Assembly (NCBI GenBank): GCA_030840645.1
Contig: JAVEEC010000077.1
Location: 1 to 64,000, forward strand
Source: Frankiaceae bacterium
GTDB taxonomy: Bacteria > Actinomycetota > Actinomycetes > BP-191
Direction: 5' to 3'
DNA length: 64,000 nucleotides
This document shows positions 26,147 through 34,974 of this stretch, in pieces. The translations under genes were made by a program, and so were the position numbers. The notes below the pieces were generated by a model. It worked only from the letters and a program-made list of their open reading frames with translations, did no database searches and was not told the origin of the DNA. Positions within the stretch are counted from its first letter, which is position 1. Every line of letters starts with the position of its first letter.

Positions 26147-26457
26147 CGTACCCGGCGCTCGCGCTGCTCGGCGTCGCCGTGACCGTCGTCCTCGACCTCG
26201 CGGTCCTGCGGACCCGGCTCCTCCTGACGCGGGCCTACTGGGTCTCGTACGCGGTCATCCTCGCGTTCCAGCTCGTCGTCAACGGCGTCCTCACCTGCCG
26301 CGGCATCGTCACCGGCTACCGCACGGTCCTCGGTCCGCGGGTCGCGTGCGCCCCGGTCGAGGATCTGCTGTTCGGGTTCGCGATGGTCACCCAGACGCTG
26401 GTGTGGTGGGTCTGGCTCGGGCGTCGCGCAGCAGCAGGGCGGCGCCGGCCAGGGTGA
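26143..26457 (+). CDS. crtYd: Lycopene cyclase subunit (CrtYd-type)
   Basis: A 104-residue membrane protein with VSYAVILAFQLVVNGVLT, GIVTGYRTVLG, and the PVEDLLFGFAMV motif that parallels PVEELLFF of its partner. It completes the heterodimeric cyclase. GTG start in a GTGA overlap. The 3' end overlaps the convergent CDP-alcohol phosphotransferase by 71 bp. Confidence 0.85.
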   Translation: MTYPALALLGVAVTVVLDLAVLRTRLLLTRAYWVSYAVILAFQLVVNGVLTCRGIVTGYRTVLGPRVACAPVEDLLFGFAMVTQTLVWWVWLGRRAAAGRRRPG

Positions 26458-27028
26458 GCGCGGCGACCGTCCAGGCGCCGTACGTCCACCACCCGGTCGC
26501 GGCCGCGACGGCGAGAACGACGATCCGCGTCGGCCGCTCCCCGGGCGTGACGCGCTGCTCGCCCGTCAGGCCGACTGCCTGGCAGCGCGCGCGGATGTAC
26601 TCCAGCAGGAACGTCCCCGCGCCCGCCGCCGCGAACGCCGCGCCCGGCCGGTGCAGCGCCGGGCCGACCAGCAGCGCGACGTCGGCGAGCCGGTCGGCCG
26701 TCGAGTCCCACACCGCCCCGAACGTCGTCACCCGGCCGCGCCGCAGCGCGACCGCGCCGTCGACGGAGTCGAGGACGCCTGCCGTCAGGACGAGCAACGC
26801 GGCGAGCGCGCGGACGCGGTACGCGGGGATCGTCGCGACGGCGGCGAGCAGCCCGGCGAGCGTGACGACGTTCGGGGAGACGCGGACGAGCGGCCCGGCG
26901 AGCGCGTAGGGGATGCGGAGGTACGCCGCCGCGATGCGGGTGGCGACGCCGTCCCTGGCGGGGTGCAGGGCGCGCCATTCGCGGAGGTAGGCGTCGAACG
27001 ACTCCGTACGATCGCCCATGCGCCCCAT
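26387..27028 (-). CDS. CDP-alcohol phosphatidyltransferase family protein
   Basis: A 213-residue membrane protein with several helices. The family signature D-x2-DG-x2-AR-x8-G-x3-D-x3-D appears as DSVDGAVAL, then G, D and D at the exact spacings, but the AR is AL. It should transfer a phospho-alcohol from a CDP carrier, as in phospholipid synthesis. The AL substitution may alter activity. A second in-frame ATG lies 9 nt in. It sits inside the carotenoid region; a carotenoid link is speculative. Confidence 0.8.
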   Translation of the reverse strand: MGRMGDRTESFDAYLREWRALHPARDGVATRIAAAYLRIPYALAGPLVRVSPNVVTLAGLLAAVATIPAYRVRALAALLVLTAGVLDSVDGAVALRRGRVTTFGAVWDSTADRLADVALLVGPALHRPGAAFAAAGAGTFLLEYIRARCQAVGLTGEQRVTPGERPTRIVVLAVAAATGWWTYGAWTVAALTLAGAALLLRDARARPTTPASG

Positions 27029-27048
27029 CCTGGCAGGAGGTACGGCCG

Positions 27049-28038
27049 GTGCTCGTCCGGATGGCCCGCTTCGCCAGGCACACCGCGCCCCGCGTCCTGC
27101 GGCCGGTCGCGCGCGAGGACGTCGTCGCCGTCGTCGCGGCGCGCGACGAGGCCGCGTCGGTCGGCGCCTGCGTGACCGCCCTGCTCGCGAACGGTGTGAG
27201 GGAGGTCGTCGTCGTCGACGACGGCTCGACCGACGGGACGGCGGACGCCGCCCGTACGGCGGGTGCCCGCGTCGTCCGCGCGCCGCCGCCCGAGCCCGGT
27301 GTCGCCGGCAAGGCGGCGGCGTGCGCGTTCGGCGCGGCCGCGACGAGCGGCGAGTGGCTGTGGTTCGTGGACGCCGATGTCGTCGTGGCGCCGGACGCGC
27401 TGGCCCGGCTGCTCGCCGAGGCGGACGAGACGGGGGCCGCGCTGGTCAGCGCGTTCGGGCGGGTCGCGACGCCTACGCCCGCGACGGCCTGGCTGCTGCC
27501 GGAGATCGGGCTCGGCCTGGCCCGGCGCCTCTCGCTCGACGCCGTCGCGGACCCGTCGTCGGCGGTGGCGTTCGCGTCGGGGCAGTGCCTGCTGGTCCGG
27601 CGGTCCGCGTACGACGCGGCAGGTGGCCACGACGTCACCGCCACCGTCGAGGACGTCGCGCTGGCCGCCCGCGTCAAGGCGCGCGGCCTGCCGGTCCGCG
27701 TCGTGCTCGGGCCCGACTTCTACACGACGGCGATGTACGGGACGCTCGGTGAGGCGTGGAACGGCCTGCGCCGCAGCGCATCCACGGTCCGGCCATCCGC
27801 GGTCCGGGAGGTGGCGTCGCTCGCTGCCGCGCTGCTGCCGGTGCTGTTGTGGCGGACGCGTGCCGGCAAGGCGGCGTACGCCGCGCAGGTCGTCGCGAGC
27901 GCCGGCGGGCGTTGGGTGTCCGGGGCGCCGGTCTGGCCCGCGGCCGGGGCGCCGTTCGCGCAGGCATGGCTCGCCGCCAACGCCCTCGCCGCCCACCGCC
28001 GCGCGCCGGTCCGCTGGCGCGGCCGCGACGCGCCCTAG
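27049..28038 (+). CDS. Family 2 glycosyltransferase
   Basis: A 329-residue protein with a GT-A domain: VVAARDEAASV, VVVVDDGSTDGTADAA, WLWFVDADVVV (metal-binding DAD), ASGQCLLVRRSAY and VEDVALAARVKARG. It ends in about two membrane helices. Its location beside crtYcd suggests a carotenoid glycosyltransferase like CrtQ, but the acceptor is inference. GTG start; the ATG at 27061 is an alternative. Confidence 0.85.
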   Translation: MLVRMARFARHTAPRVLRPVAREDVVAVVAARDEAASVGACVTALLANGVREVVVVDDGSTDGTADAARTAGARVVRAPPPEPGVAGKAAACAFGAAATSGEWLWFVDADVVVAPDALARLLAEADETGAALVSAFGRVATPTPATAWLLPEIGLGLARRLSLDAVADPSSAVAFASGQCLLVRRSAYDAAGGHDVTATVEDVALAARVKARGLPVRVVLGPDFYTTAMYGTLGEAWNGLRRSASTVRPSAVREVASLAAALLPVLLWRTRAGKAAYAAQVVASAGGRWVSGAPVWPAAGAPFAQAWLAANALAAHRRAPVRWRGRDAP

Positions 28039-28063
28039 CAGGGATCCGCGCACCGCCCCCGCT

Positions 28064-28122
28064 CGACTCGTTCTGTGAAGATCACCACGCTCAAGGGGGG
28101 CGGGTGGGCTGCACAGAACGCG
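28064..28122. repeat. 52-bp palindromic repeat, copy 1 (convergent gene junction)
   Basis: Core 28069-28120 begins CGTTCTGTG and ends CACAGAACG (9-bp inverted repeat). It is identical at 50 of 52 positions to the copy at 38437-38488. It starts 31 bp after the glycosyltransferase stop and contains the stop codon of the convergent downstream gene. Confidence 0.75.
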
Positions 28123-28471
28123 ATGGGCCGCGGGCCGAGTGTCCCGTCGCCGCGAGGGTCCTCGTCAGCCGCGCGTTGAGAACCGATGCGACGACCACCG
28201 TCACCACAGCGCCGCCTACGGCGACCACGGTTGGGTCGAACTTGTTCGCGCTCCACGCCAGCTGGACGCCCCCTGCCACGACGCCGAGCACGACGGCCTG
28301 GAGCCGTCCGCGCCGGCCGTGCTGCCCGAGCTGAACAGCGAGGAGCCCCGACAGGCTCGTGAACAGCACGCAGACCGCCAGCAGATGCCCCCACCCTCGA
28401 TCGGACCCCTCGCCGCGGAACACCGACCCGCTTACGGCGGTGCCCCACAGCAGGTACTGCGCTCTCGTCAT
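28091..28471 (-). CDS. Membrane protein of unknown function
   Basis: A 126-residue protein with three hydrophobic segments (about 26-50, 60-72, 80-98) and a basic tail. No family recognised. Its last codons and stop lie inside the 52-bp repeat, so the C-terminal SVQPTRPP is encoded by repeat DNA. ATG preceded by GAGG. Confidence 0.6.
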   Translation of the reverse strand: MTRAQYLLWGTAVSGSVFRGEGSDRGWGHLLAVCVLFTSLSGLLAVQLGQHGRRGRLQAVVLGVVAGGVQLAWSANKFDPTVVAVGGAVVTVVVASVLNARLTRTLAATGHSARGPSRSVQPTRPP

Positions 28472-28568
28472 AACCTCGCCTACCAGACGTCGTCGAGCCG
28501 GCCGCGCGTACGTGTCCGGCTCCCATCCTGACGCGTGATGGCGAGTCCCGACGAAGACGGCGCTACGG

Positions 28569-29252
28569 CTAGCGCAGCGGCACGGTCGAGCGCAACGTGA
28601 ACGTCGCCTCCTCCGCGTACACCACCCGCCCGACGAACGCGCTCCGCGCCACCACGCCGACCGACCGTCTCTCCGTCAGGACCAGCCCGTCCGCGTCGAC
28701 GCAGAGCTCGCGGCGCGCGCCGCCGGCGTTGGACCCGCTGAGCAGCGTCGTGACCGTCACGCGCCGGCAGGGCAGCGTCACACCGCCGACGACGGCGTTG
28801 CCGGCGCCTTCGTCCGTGACGTCGAGGCTGGCGGTCACGTCGTGCCGCTCGTCGCGGCAGGCGCCGCCGGCGTCGCAGGTGAGGTCGGTGACCGACGGCA
28901 CGAAGAAGTACGTGAGCCGGGTGCCGAAGCCGGTGCGGACGCCGTTGCACGAGGTGTACGTCTCGGTGTGCTCGCGGAGCAGCACGACCTCCTCGCGTAC
29001 CGCGCAGCCGTCGCGGCGGACGATCCGCGCGGAGACCCGCGGGTAGTCGCGGCGGATGCCGAGCCGGTCGACGCGCTCGTACCCCACCGTGTCGTAGAAG
29101 TACACGCCGCCCGTCGCCGACGGCGCCGCGCGGAAACGGCGGACCGCCTCGACCACCCCGACCGGGTGGTCGACCGTGGCGCCGTACACGACGAACGCGT
29201 CGAGCCCGAGGGTCACCGCGAGCAGCGCGGCGATGACGCGGGCGACCGGCAC
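28569..29252 (-). CDS. Probable exported or membrane-anchored protein
   Basis: This 227-residue protein (GTG start) has an N-terminal hydrophobic segment (VIAALLAVTLGLDAFVVYGA) and then a beta-rich domain with Cys residues in pairs (CAVRE, CNGV, CDAGGAC, LPCRR, LCVD). Unknown family. It begins 12 nt after the small membrane protein, so they form one unit downstream of crtB. Confidence 0.65.
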   Translation of the reverse strand: MPVARVIAALLAVTLGLDAFVVYGATVDHPVGVVEAVRRFRAAPSATGGVYFYDTVGYERVDRLGIRRDYPRVSARIVRRDGCAVREEVVLLREHTETYTSCNGVRTGFGTRLTYFFVPSVTDLTCDAGGACRDERHDVTASLDVTDEGAGNAVVGGVTLPCRRVTVTTLLSGSNAGGARRELCVDADGLVLTERRSVGVVARSAFVGRVVYAEEATFTLRSTVPLR

Positions 29253-29263
29253 GCCCGCGAACG

Positions 29264-29458
29264 CTAGCGCGCCAGGCTGGCGACGGCGGCGACGACCGCC
29301 GCGAGGACCAGCGCGAGCAGCACGCCGAGCGCGGCCAGCGTGACGATCATCGGCGTGCGGTTCGGGCTCACCGGGCCGGAGTTCGCGTCGTTCGCGTGCT
29401 CGGAGAGCGCCATGCCGGTCGAGCCCTCGCCCGGCGGTGTCTCGGTCGGACTCGTCAT
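29264..29458 (-). CDS. Small tail-anchored membrane protein
   Basis: A 64-residue protein with a polar N-terminus and one C-terminal hydrophobic helix (about 38-62). Lies 45 nt after crtB on the same strand. No function evident. Confidence 0.55.
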   Translation of the reverse strand: MTSPTETPPGEGSTGMALSEHANDANSGPVSPNRTPMIVTLAALGVLLALVLAAVVAAVASLAR

Positions 29459-29503
29459 GCGTTCCTCCTCCTGTCGCAGGAGGCGGTCGTACCCGGTAGC
29501 GCC

Positions 29504-30382
29504 TCAGGCACTCCTGCGGGCGCGCCGGGCGCGGACCAGCGCGGGCAGCGCGACGGCGGCGCGGCGCGCGGGGCTCACGGCGACGCGGCGGTCCAGGACG
29601 CGGTAGTCCGCGCGCTCGACGGCGTCGAGGATGCCGCCGTACAACGTCAGCGCGGTGCGGACGCAGTCGCGGCTCGTCGGGTGCAGGAGCCGGATGCCCG
29701 GCTCGGCGGCTCGCAGCACCTCGCGGGCCCGCGCCGTCTCGAACGCCAGCAGCCGCCGGACCCGCCCGTCGACCACGCCGCGCGCCAGGTCCTCGCGGGT
29801 GACGTCGAACAGGTCGAGGTCCTCCAGCGGCAGGTAGACGCGACCGCGGCGCAGGTCCTCGCCGACGTCGCGGACGAAGTTCGCGAGCTGGAAGCCGGTG
29901 CCGAGGTCGTCGGCGTACGCGTACGCCGCGTCGTCCAGCGGCCCCAGGATCGGCACCATCTGCCGGCCGATGACGGCCGCGCTGCCCTGCATGTACGCCG
30001 CGAGGTCGTCGTAGGTCTTGTACTCGGTGACGCTGAGGTCGGAGGCCATCGCGTCGAGGAACGCCGTGAAGCGCTCGCGCGGGATCGCCCACCGCCGCGC
30101 CGTGTCGACGACCGCGAGCCGGACCGGGTCGGCGGAGCCGCCGCTGTCGAGGTCGCGCTCGAACGCCGCGCGCCATGCCGCGAGCGTCGCCGCGCGCTGC
30201 TCGGTCGTCGCGCCGGAGAACTCGTCCACGATCTCGTCGGTCAGTCGCGCGAACGCGTAGAGCGCGTGCACGTACCGCCGCTTCTCCGGCGGCAGCAGCA
30301 GCGTCGCGAGGTAGTACGTGCGGCCGTACCGCGCGTTGACGCGGCGGCATGCGGCGTACGCGGCGGCGAGGTCCGTCGTCAT
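29504..30382 (-). CDS. crtB: Phytoene synthase
   Basis: The 292-residue enzyme condenses two GGPP into phytoene. It has the two Asp-rich motifs: DEIVD at residues 49-53 and the NFVRDVGED block near 170-180, plus YMQGSAAVIG and GRVYLPLEDLDLF. ATG overlaps the crtI stop (ATGA). Confidence 0.95.
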   Translation of the reverse strand: MTTDLAAAYAACRRVNARYGRTYYLATLLLPPEKRRYVHALYAFARLTDEIVDEFSGATTEQRAATLAAWRAAFERDLDSGGSADPVRLAVVDTARRWAIPRERFTAFLDAMASDLSVTEYKTYDDLAAYMQGSAAVIGRQMVPILGPLDDAAYAYADDLGTGFQLANFVRDVGEDLRRGRVYLPLEDLDLFDVTREDLARGVVDGRVRRLLAFETARAREVLRAAEPGIRLLHPTSRDCVRTALTLYGGILDAVERADYRVLDRRVAVSPARRAAVALPALVRARRARRSA

Positions 30383-31842
30383 GCGCGGAGGACCCGTTCG
30401 GCGGCGAGGCGTCCGGAGATCAGCACCATCGGGACGCCGACGCCCGGCACCGTGCCGGAGCCGGTGAAGACGACGTTGCCAACCTTCGGCGCGACGTTCG
30501 CGGGGCGGAACGGCCCGGTCTGGCCGAACGTGTGCGCCGCCGCGAACGGCGTCCCGCGCTCCATCCCGCGCGCCCGCCAGTCCGCGGGTGTCGTGACGTC
30601 CTCGACCTCGATCCCGTCGCCGAAACCGCTGTACCCCAGGCGTTCCAGGTGGTTGACGACCTCGTCGCGGTACCGCGGGCCGATGACCCGCCAGTCGATG
30701 CCCGCGTCGAGGTTCGGGGTCGGGACGAGGACCGCGTACGTCCCCTCGCCCGGCGGCGCGGTGACGAGCAGCGACGGGTCGGCCATCAGCCGCTTGTGCC
30801 GGATCAGGTCGTCGAACGTCTCCCGCCACGCGCGACCGAAGTGCAGGTTGTGGTGCGCGACCTTCGAGTACGTGGCCCGAGACCCGGCGAGCAGCAGGAA
30901 GCAGGACGGCGAGTAGGCCAGCCGCTTCACCCGGCGCGGCGTCGCCGACGGCGGCAGCAGCTCGCGGTACGCGACAGGGAGGTCGGGGTTGAGGACCACG
31001 ACGTCGGCGGGGAGGTGGTCGCCGTCGCTCGTGCGGACGCCGGTGGCGCGACCGTTGGCGACGGTGACCGACGTGACGCTGGTGCCGTACCGGAACGTCA
31101 CGCCGTGCTTCTCCGCCGCTCCCGCCAGCGCGGCGGGGACCGCGTGCATCCCGCCGACGGGGTAGTGCACGCCCGCGACGGAGTCCATGTACGCGATGAC
31201 GGCGTAGACGGCGAGGGCGTCGTACGGCGACAGCCCGGCGTACATCGACTGGAACGACAGCACCCGCCTGGTCCGCGGGTCCCGCAGGTACTGCCCGACC
31301 TTCGGCGCGAGGCGGCGGAACGCGCCGAGTGCCGCGAGCCGCGCGAGGCTCGGCGTGAGCAGGCCGACGGGGGAGTCGTGGTTGCGGTCGATGAACTCGG
31401 TCATCTCCAGCCGGTACAGCGCCGACACGAACGCCACCCAGCGCAGGTAGCCGCGCGCCTCGTCCGGGCCGCAGACGCGTTCGACCTCCTCGGCCATCGC
31501 GGCGGTGTCGCTGCGGACGTCGAGCGTCGAGCCGTCGGGGAAGAACGCGCGGTACACCGGCTCGACCGGGCGCAGCTCCAGCCAGTCGGTCATGTCCTCG
31601 CCGACGCTCGCGAACGCGTCCGCGATCAGGTCCGGCATCGTCAGTACCGTCGGGCCGGTGTCGAACCGGTACCCCTCGATGTCGAGGACCCCGGCACGGC
31701 CACCGGGGACGGTCTCACGCTCGACGACGGTGACGTCGCGGCCCGCGCCCGCGAGCCGCAGGGCGCAGGACAGCCCGCCGAGCCCCGCGCCCACGACGAC
31801 GACCCGGTCCGCAGGACCGGTCACGCGCGCGGTGGTCGCCAT
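30379..31842 (-). CDS. crtI: Phytoene desaturase (CrtI-type)
   Basis: A 487-residue FAD enzyme with an N-terminal GAGLGG dinucleotide-binding loop (about 18-23), GGRAGVLDIEGYRFDTGPT, and the C-terminal FTGSGTVPGVGVPMVLISGRLAA block. It introduces double bases into phytoene to give lycopene or neurosporene; the number of desaturations is not predictable. Starts the crtI-crtB operon. Confidence 0.95.
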   Translation of the reverse strand: MATTARVTGPADRVVVVGAGLGGLSCALRLAGAGRDVTVVERETVPGGRAGVLDIEGYRFDTGPTVLTMPDLIADAFASVGEDMTDWLELRPVEPVYRAFFPDGSTLDVRSDTAAMAEEVERVCGPDEARGYLRWVAFVSALYRLEMTEFIDRNHDSPVGLLTPSLARLAALGAFRRLAPKVGQYLRDPRTRRVLSFQSMYAGLSPYDALAVYAVIAYMDSVAGVHYPVGGMHAVPAALAGAAEKHGVTFRYGTSVTSVTVANGRATGVRTSDGDHLPADVVVLNPDLPVAYRELLPPSATPRRVKRLAYSPSCFLLLAGSRATYSKVAHHNLHFGRAWRETFDDLIRHKRLMADPSLLVTAPPGEGTYAVLVPTPNLDAGIDWRVIGPRYRDEVVNHLERLGYSGFGDGIEVEDVTTPADWRARGMERGTPFAAAHTFGQTGPFRPANVAPKVGNVVFTGSGTVPGVGVPMVLISGRLAAERVLRA

Positions 31843-31961
31843 CGCTTCCGACCCTAGGTCACGTCCGCCGGGAAGGTGTGGCGGGACGCGGCGGCGAAGA
31901 CCGTGTGCGTCGGCATCCCCGCCCGCGCCGACTCGTGGCGAGCCCCTCCGAGGAGACCCCT

Positions 31962-33326
31962 GTGCGCCGTGCCCTGATCGCGCTCGCCTCGTGCGGCCTC
32001 GCCGCGCTCGCCGCGGTGGGGCCGGCATCCGCCGCGAAGCCCGCGCCCGCCGCCCCGGCGTACCGGCTCTACGCCGCCCCCGCGCCGCTCGGCAAGGACG
32101 CCGGGGAGCCGACGATCGGCGTGGACCCGCGCACCGGCGACGTGATGTTCCAGGCGCTGTTCGAGACGTTGAACGTCACGAACCTCGACCGCAAGGGCGC
32201 GGGCACCGCGACCTGGCGCAACGTCGCGTCCGACACGACGTCGGCGTTCTCGCTCGACCCGATGCTCAAGACCGACCCGGTGACCGGGCGCACGTGGGTG
32301 TCCCAGCTCGCGGCGGCGTGCAGCTTGATGGCGTACACCGACGACCGCGGCGAGACGTGGCAGGACTCCAAGCTCGGCTGCGGCATCGGCTCGACGTTCG
32401 ACCACCAGAGCATCGGCGTCGGCCCGTACGTCGCCGGCGGCCCGCTCGCCTCGGTGCCGCACACGTACCCGAACGTCGTCTACTACTGCGCCCAGGACGT
32501 CGTGTCGGCGAAGTGCGCGCCGAGCGTCGACGGCGGCGCGACGTTCCTCGCCGCGAACGTCGTGTACACGACCGCGCAGTGCCAGCTCGGCGCGATCTTC
32601 GGCCACCTCAAGTCCGGCCGCGACGGGACCCTCTACCTGCCGCCGCGGTACTGCCCGAACCTCCTCGCCGGCAAGGATCCCGTCGGCGTCGCCGTGAGCG
32701 AGGACAACAGCCTCACCTGGACGCTGCGGCTCGTCCCCGGGAGCGGGTACGGCGACGCCGGCCACGGCTCCGTCGGCGTCGCGACCGACGGCACGGTCTA
32801 CGTCGGCTGGGGCAGCGGCAGCATCTCCGCCGGCGGTCCGGCCGCCGTCGCCGTGAGCCGCGACAAGGGGAAGACCTGGACGGCGCCGGCGACGTTGGGC
32901 AGGGAGTTCAAGATCGCGAACTCGCGGTTCCCCGTCACGGTGGCGGGCGACGGCGACCGGGCGGTCGTGGCGTTCCTCGGCACGGCGACCGCGGGCGACG
33001 CGAGCGACCCGAAGTTCACCGGCGTCTGGCACCTCTACGCGGCGCACACGTACGACCGCGGCAGGACCTGGAAGACCTACGACCTGACGCCGGGCAACCC
33101 CGTGCAGGTCGGCGCGATCTGCACCGCCGGCACGACCTGCGACAAGGACCGCAACCTGCTGGACTTCAACGACATGGTCATCGACGGCAAGGGCCGGGTG
33201 TTCATCGCGTTCGCCGACGGCTGCACGGCGGCGACGTGCACCAAGACCGACCGCCAGAACCACGCGACGTTCGCGCGGCTGGTCCGCGGCCGCGGCCTGT
33301 ACGCGGCGTTCGACGGGAAGCTCTAG
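31962..33326 (+). CDS. Secreted beta-propeller (sialidase/BNR-type) protein
   Basis: This 454-residue protein has a signal peptide (RRALIALASCGLAALAAVG, cleavage near ASA) and repeated Asp-box motifs: DDRGETW, VDGGATF, EDNSLTW, RDKGKTW and DRGRTW. These mark a six-bladed propeller as in sialidases. Catalytic sialidase residues are not clearly present, so it may bind or hydrolyse another glycan. GTG start with AGGAG 7 nt upstream. It shares CTAG with crtE: both stop codons lie in 33323-33326. Confidence 0.8.
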   Translation: MRRALIALASCGLAALAAVGPASAAKPAPAAPAYRLYAAPAPLGKDAGEPTIGVDPRTGDVMFQALFETLNVTNLDRKGAGTATWRNVASDTTSAFSLDPMLKTDPVTGRTWVSQLAAACSLMAYTDDRGETWQDSKLGCGIGSTFDHQSIGVGPYVAGGPLASVPHTYPNVVYYCAQDVVSAKCAPSVDGGATFLAANVVYTTAQCQLGAIFGHLKSGRDGTLYLPPRYCPNLLAGKDPVGVAVSEDNSLTWTLRLVPGSGYGDAGHGSVGVATDGTVYVGWGSGSISAGGPAAVAVSRDKGKTWTAPATLGREFKIANSRFPVTVAGDGDRAVVAFLGTATAGDASDPKFTGVWHLYAAHTYDRGRTWKTYDLTPGNPVQVGAICTAGTTCDKDRNLLDFNDMVIDGKGRVFIAFADGCTAATCTKTDRQNHATFARLVRGRGLYAAFDGKL

Positions 33327-34396
33327 CCGCGCCTTCGCGTGGCGGCCTGGGCGAGTGCCGCGAGGACGCCGCGCGCGTCGTCCTCGATCGGCGCGCCCGC
33401 CAGTGCCGCGGTGGCCTCGGCGGTGCGTTCCTCGACGAGGCGTTCGACGTGGTCCAGCGCGCCGGTCTCGGCGATGACCTCCCGCAGCCGCTGGACGCCG
33501 GCATCGTCCAGGCCGGGGTCGCCGAGCAGCCGCCGGACCACCGCGGCCTGGCCCGCGCTGGCGCGCGTCACGGCCGTCGCGATGAGGACCGTCCGCTTCC
33601 CCTCGCGCAGGTCGTCACCGGCCGGCTTGCCGGTCTGCGCCGGGTCGCCGAACACCCCGAGCACGTCGTCCCTGAGCTGGAACGCCTCGCCCAGCGGCAG
33701 GCCGTACGCCGTGTACGCGTCGAGCGCCTGCGGCGTCGCTCCGGCGAGGATGCCGCCGAGGTGGAGGGGGCGCTCGATCGTGTACTTCGCGCTCTTGTAG
33801 CGGGCGACGCGCAGCGCGCGGTCGACGTCGCGGCCGCCAAGCACCTGTTCGAGCAGGTCGAGGTACTGCCCGGCCATCAGCTCGCCGCGCATCGCGTCGT
33901 ACGTCGGCGCCGCGCGCAGCCGCGCGTCGCCGGGCAGCCCCGACTCGTTGAACATCTGGTCGGCCCAGATGAGGCAGAGGTCGCCGAGCAGGATCGCGGC
34001 ACTGCGCCCGAACGACTCCGCGTCGCCGAGCCACTCCTCGCCGCGGTGCAGCATCGCGAACCTGCGGTGCACCGCGGGCTTGCCGCGCCGGGTGTCGCTG
34101 CCGTCCATCACGTCGTCGTGGATCAGCGCGCAGGCGTGCAGCAGCTCGAGGCAGGACGCGGCCGTCACGATCTCGTCGGTGTCCGCGCCGCCCGCGCCGC
34201 GCCACCCCCAGTAACAGAACGCCGGCCGCAGCCGCTTGCCGCCGTCGAGCAGGAACCCGGTCAGCGCGTCGGCCACCGGGCCGAGGTCCTCCGCGATCGC
34301 GTCGAGCGTCGCGGCCTGCCGGCCGAGGAACGCTTCGAGCGACTTGTGGACGCGGTCGCCGAGGTCCGCGACGTCGAGCGGGCTGGTGGGCACCAT
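33323..34396 (-). CDS. crtE: Polyprenyl (geranylgeranyl) diphosphate synthase
   Basis: A 357-residue trans-prenyltransferase with GKRLRP (residues 53-58), first Asp-rich motif DDVMD (94-98) followed by SDTRRGKPAVHRRF, and second motif QLRDDVLGVFGD. Makes the GGPP substrate of phytoene synthase; exact chain length is inferred from the crt context. Overlaps the convergent propeller gene by 4 bp. Confidence 0.9.
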   Translation of the reverse strand: MVPTSPLDVADLGDRVHKSLEAFLGRQAATLDAIAEDLGPVADALTGFLLDGGKRLRPAFCYWGWRGAGGADTDEIVTAASCLELLHACALIHDDVMDGSDTRRGKPAVHRRFAMLHRGEEWLGDAESFGRSAAILLGDLCLIWADQMFNESGLPGDARLRAAPTYDAMRGELMAGQYLDLLEQVLGGRDVDRALRVARYKSAKYTIERPLHLGGILAGATPQALDAYTAYGLPLGEAFQLRDDVLGVFGDPAQTGKPAGDDLREGKRTVLIATAVTRASAGQAAVVRRLLGDPGLDDAGVQRLREVIAETGALDHVERLVEERTAEATAALAGAPIEDDARGVLAALAQAATRRRG

Positions 34397-34683
34397 TCGA
34401 GTATCCCTGGTCGGTGGCCGCCGTCTTCGATGTCGTCGCGCTCGGGCACGGCGTCCCGGCGCCGGCTCCCTGACCGTCCTGCCGGTGTGGCTGCGTGCGC
34501 AGCGCGGGGCTTCTGCTAGGCCGGCGGCCGGGTCGGCCGCGCCACGCCGGGCGGCACGTGGACGTCGGCGGCCCGGCTGCCGTTCGGCTGATCCGCAGCC
34601 TGCTCCTGTCCACGGGGTCGGACCCGGCGACGAAGCCGATCGTGCACAGCGCACCATCGCTGTCCACAGATCCGCCGTGGGGC
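34397..34683. other. Non-coding region upstream of crtE and the SOS promoter
   Basis: About 290 bp of divergent intergenic DNA with no convincing gene. It should hold the crtE promoter on the minus strand; no clear -10/-35 pair was identified for it. Confidence 0.4.
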
Positions 34684-34713
34684 TTGCGCTGTGTCGGTAG
34701 GGCGGGTTACCTT
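34684..34713 (+). promoter_or_regulatory. Candidate promoter of the SOS cassette
   Basis: TTGCGC (34684-34689) and TACCTT (34708-34713) are separated by 18 bp, resembling -35 and -10 elements. The predicted start would fall at about 34720, right at the LexA box. Confidence 0.45.
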
Positions 34714-34720
34714 GGTCGTG

Positions 34721-34738
34721 TTCGAACACCTGTTCGAA
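34721..34738. promoter_or_regulatory. LexA (SOS) box upstream of the HEPN-MTase-Pol IV cassette
   Basis: TTCGAACACCTGTTCGAA is a perfect match to the actinobacterial LexA consensus TCGAAC-N4-GTTCGA. It overlaps the predicted transcription start, where bound LexA would block expression until DNA damage. Confidence 0.85.
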
Positions 34739-34974
34739 TGACACTCGGCCGGCTACTCGCGAACGCCGGCCGCCGTGGCGGAAGACCCCGGCCGCCCGGC
34801 ACCGGGACTCGACCCTCGGTGCCGGTGGCCGGGCCGCCGGTCCGGTCGGGCGTGGGGAAGCGCCCCGCCGGACCGGTGCCGCCACAACGGCGCCCCCGGG
34901 CGCGAACCGTCGCCTTCCCCCGACGGACCGACCCGCCGAACGGCGGGCCGCCGTACGCGGAGGAAGGAGCCGTC
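34739..34974 (+). other. Long 5' leader of the SOS transcript
   Basis: About 236 nt between the LexA box and the best start codon. It holds GC-rich inverted repeats (for example CGGCACCG near 34800 with CGGTGCCG near 34820). It is open in the frame of the following gene from the ATG at 34738, so it could instead encode a leaderless N-terminal extension of 79 residues. Confidence 0.4.

Noticed and set aside
34397-34740. Open frame upstream of the LexA box as part of the HEPN gene
   Set aside because: It would place the promoter and LexA box inside the coding sequence, and no good start or conserved residues were seen.
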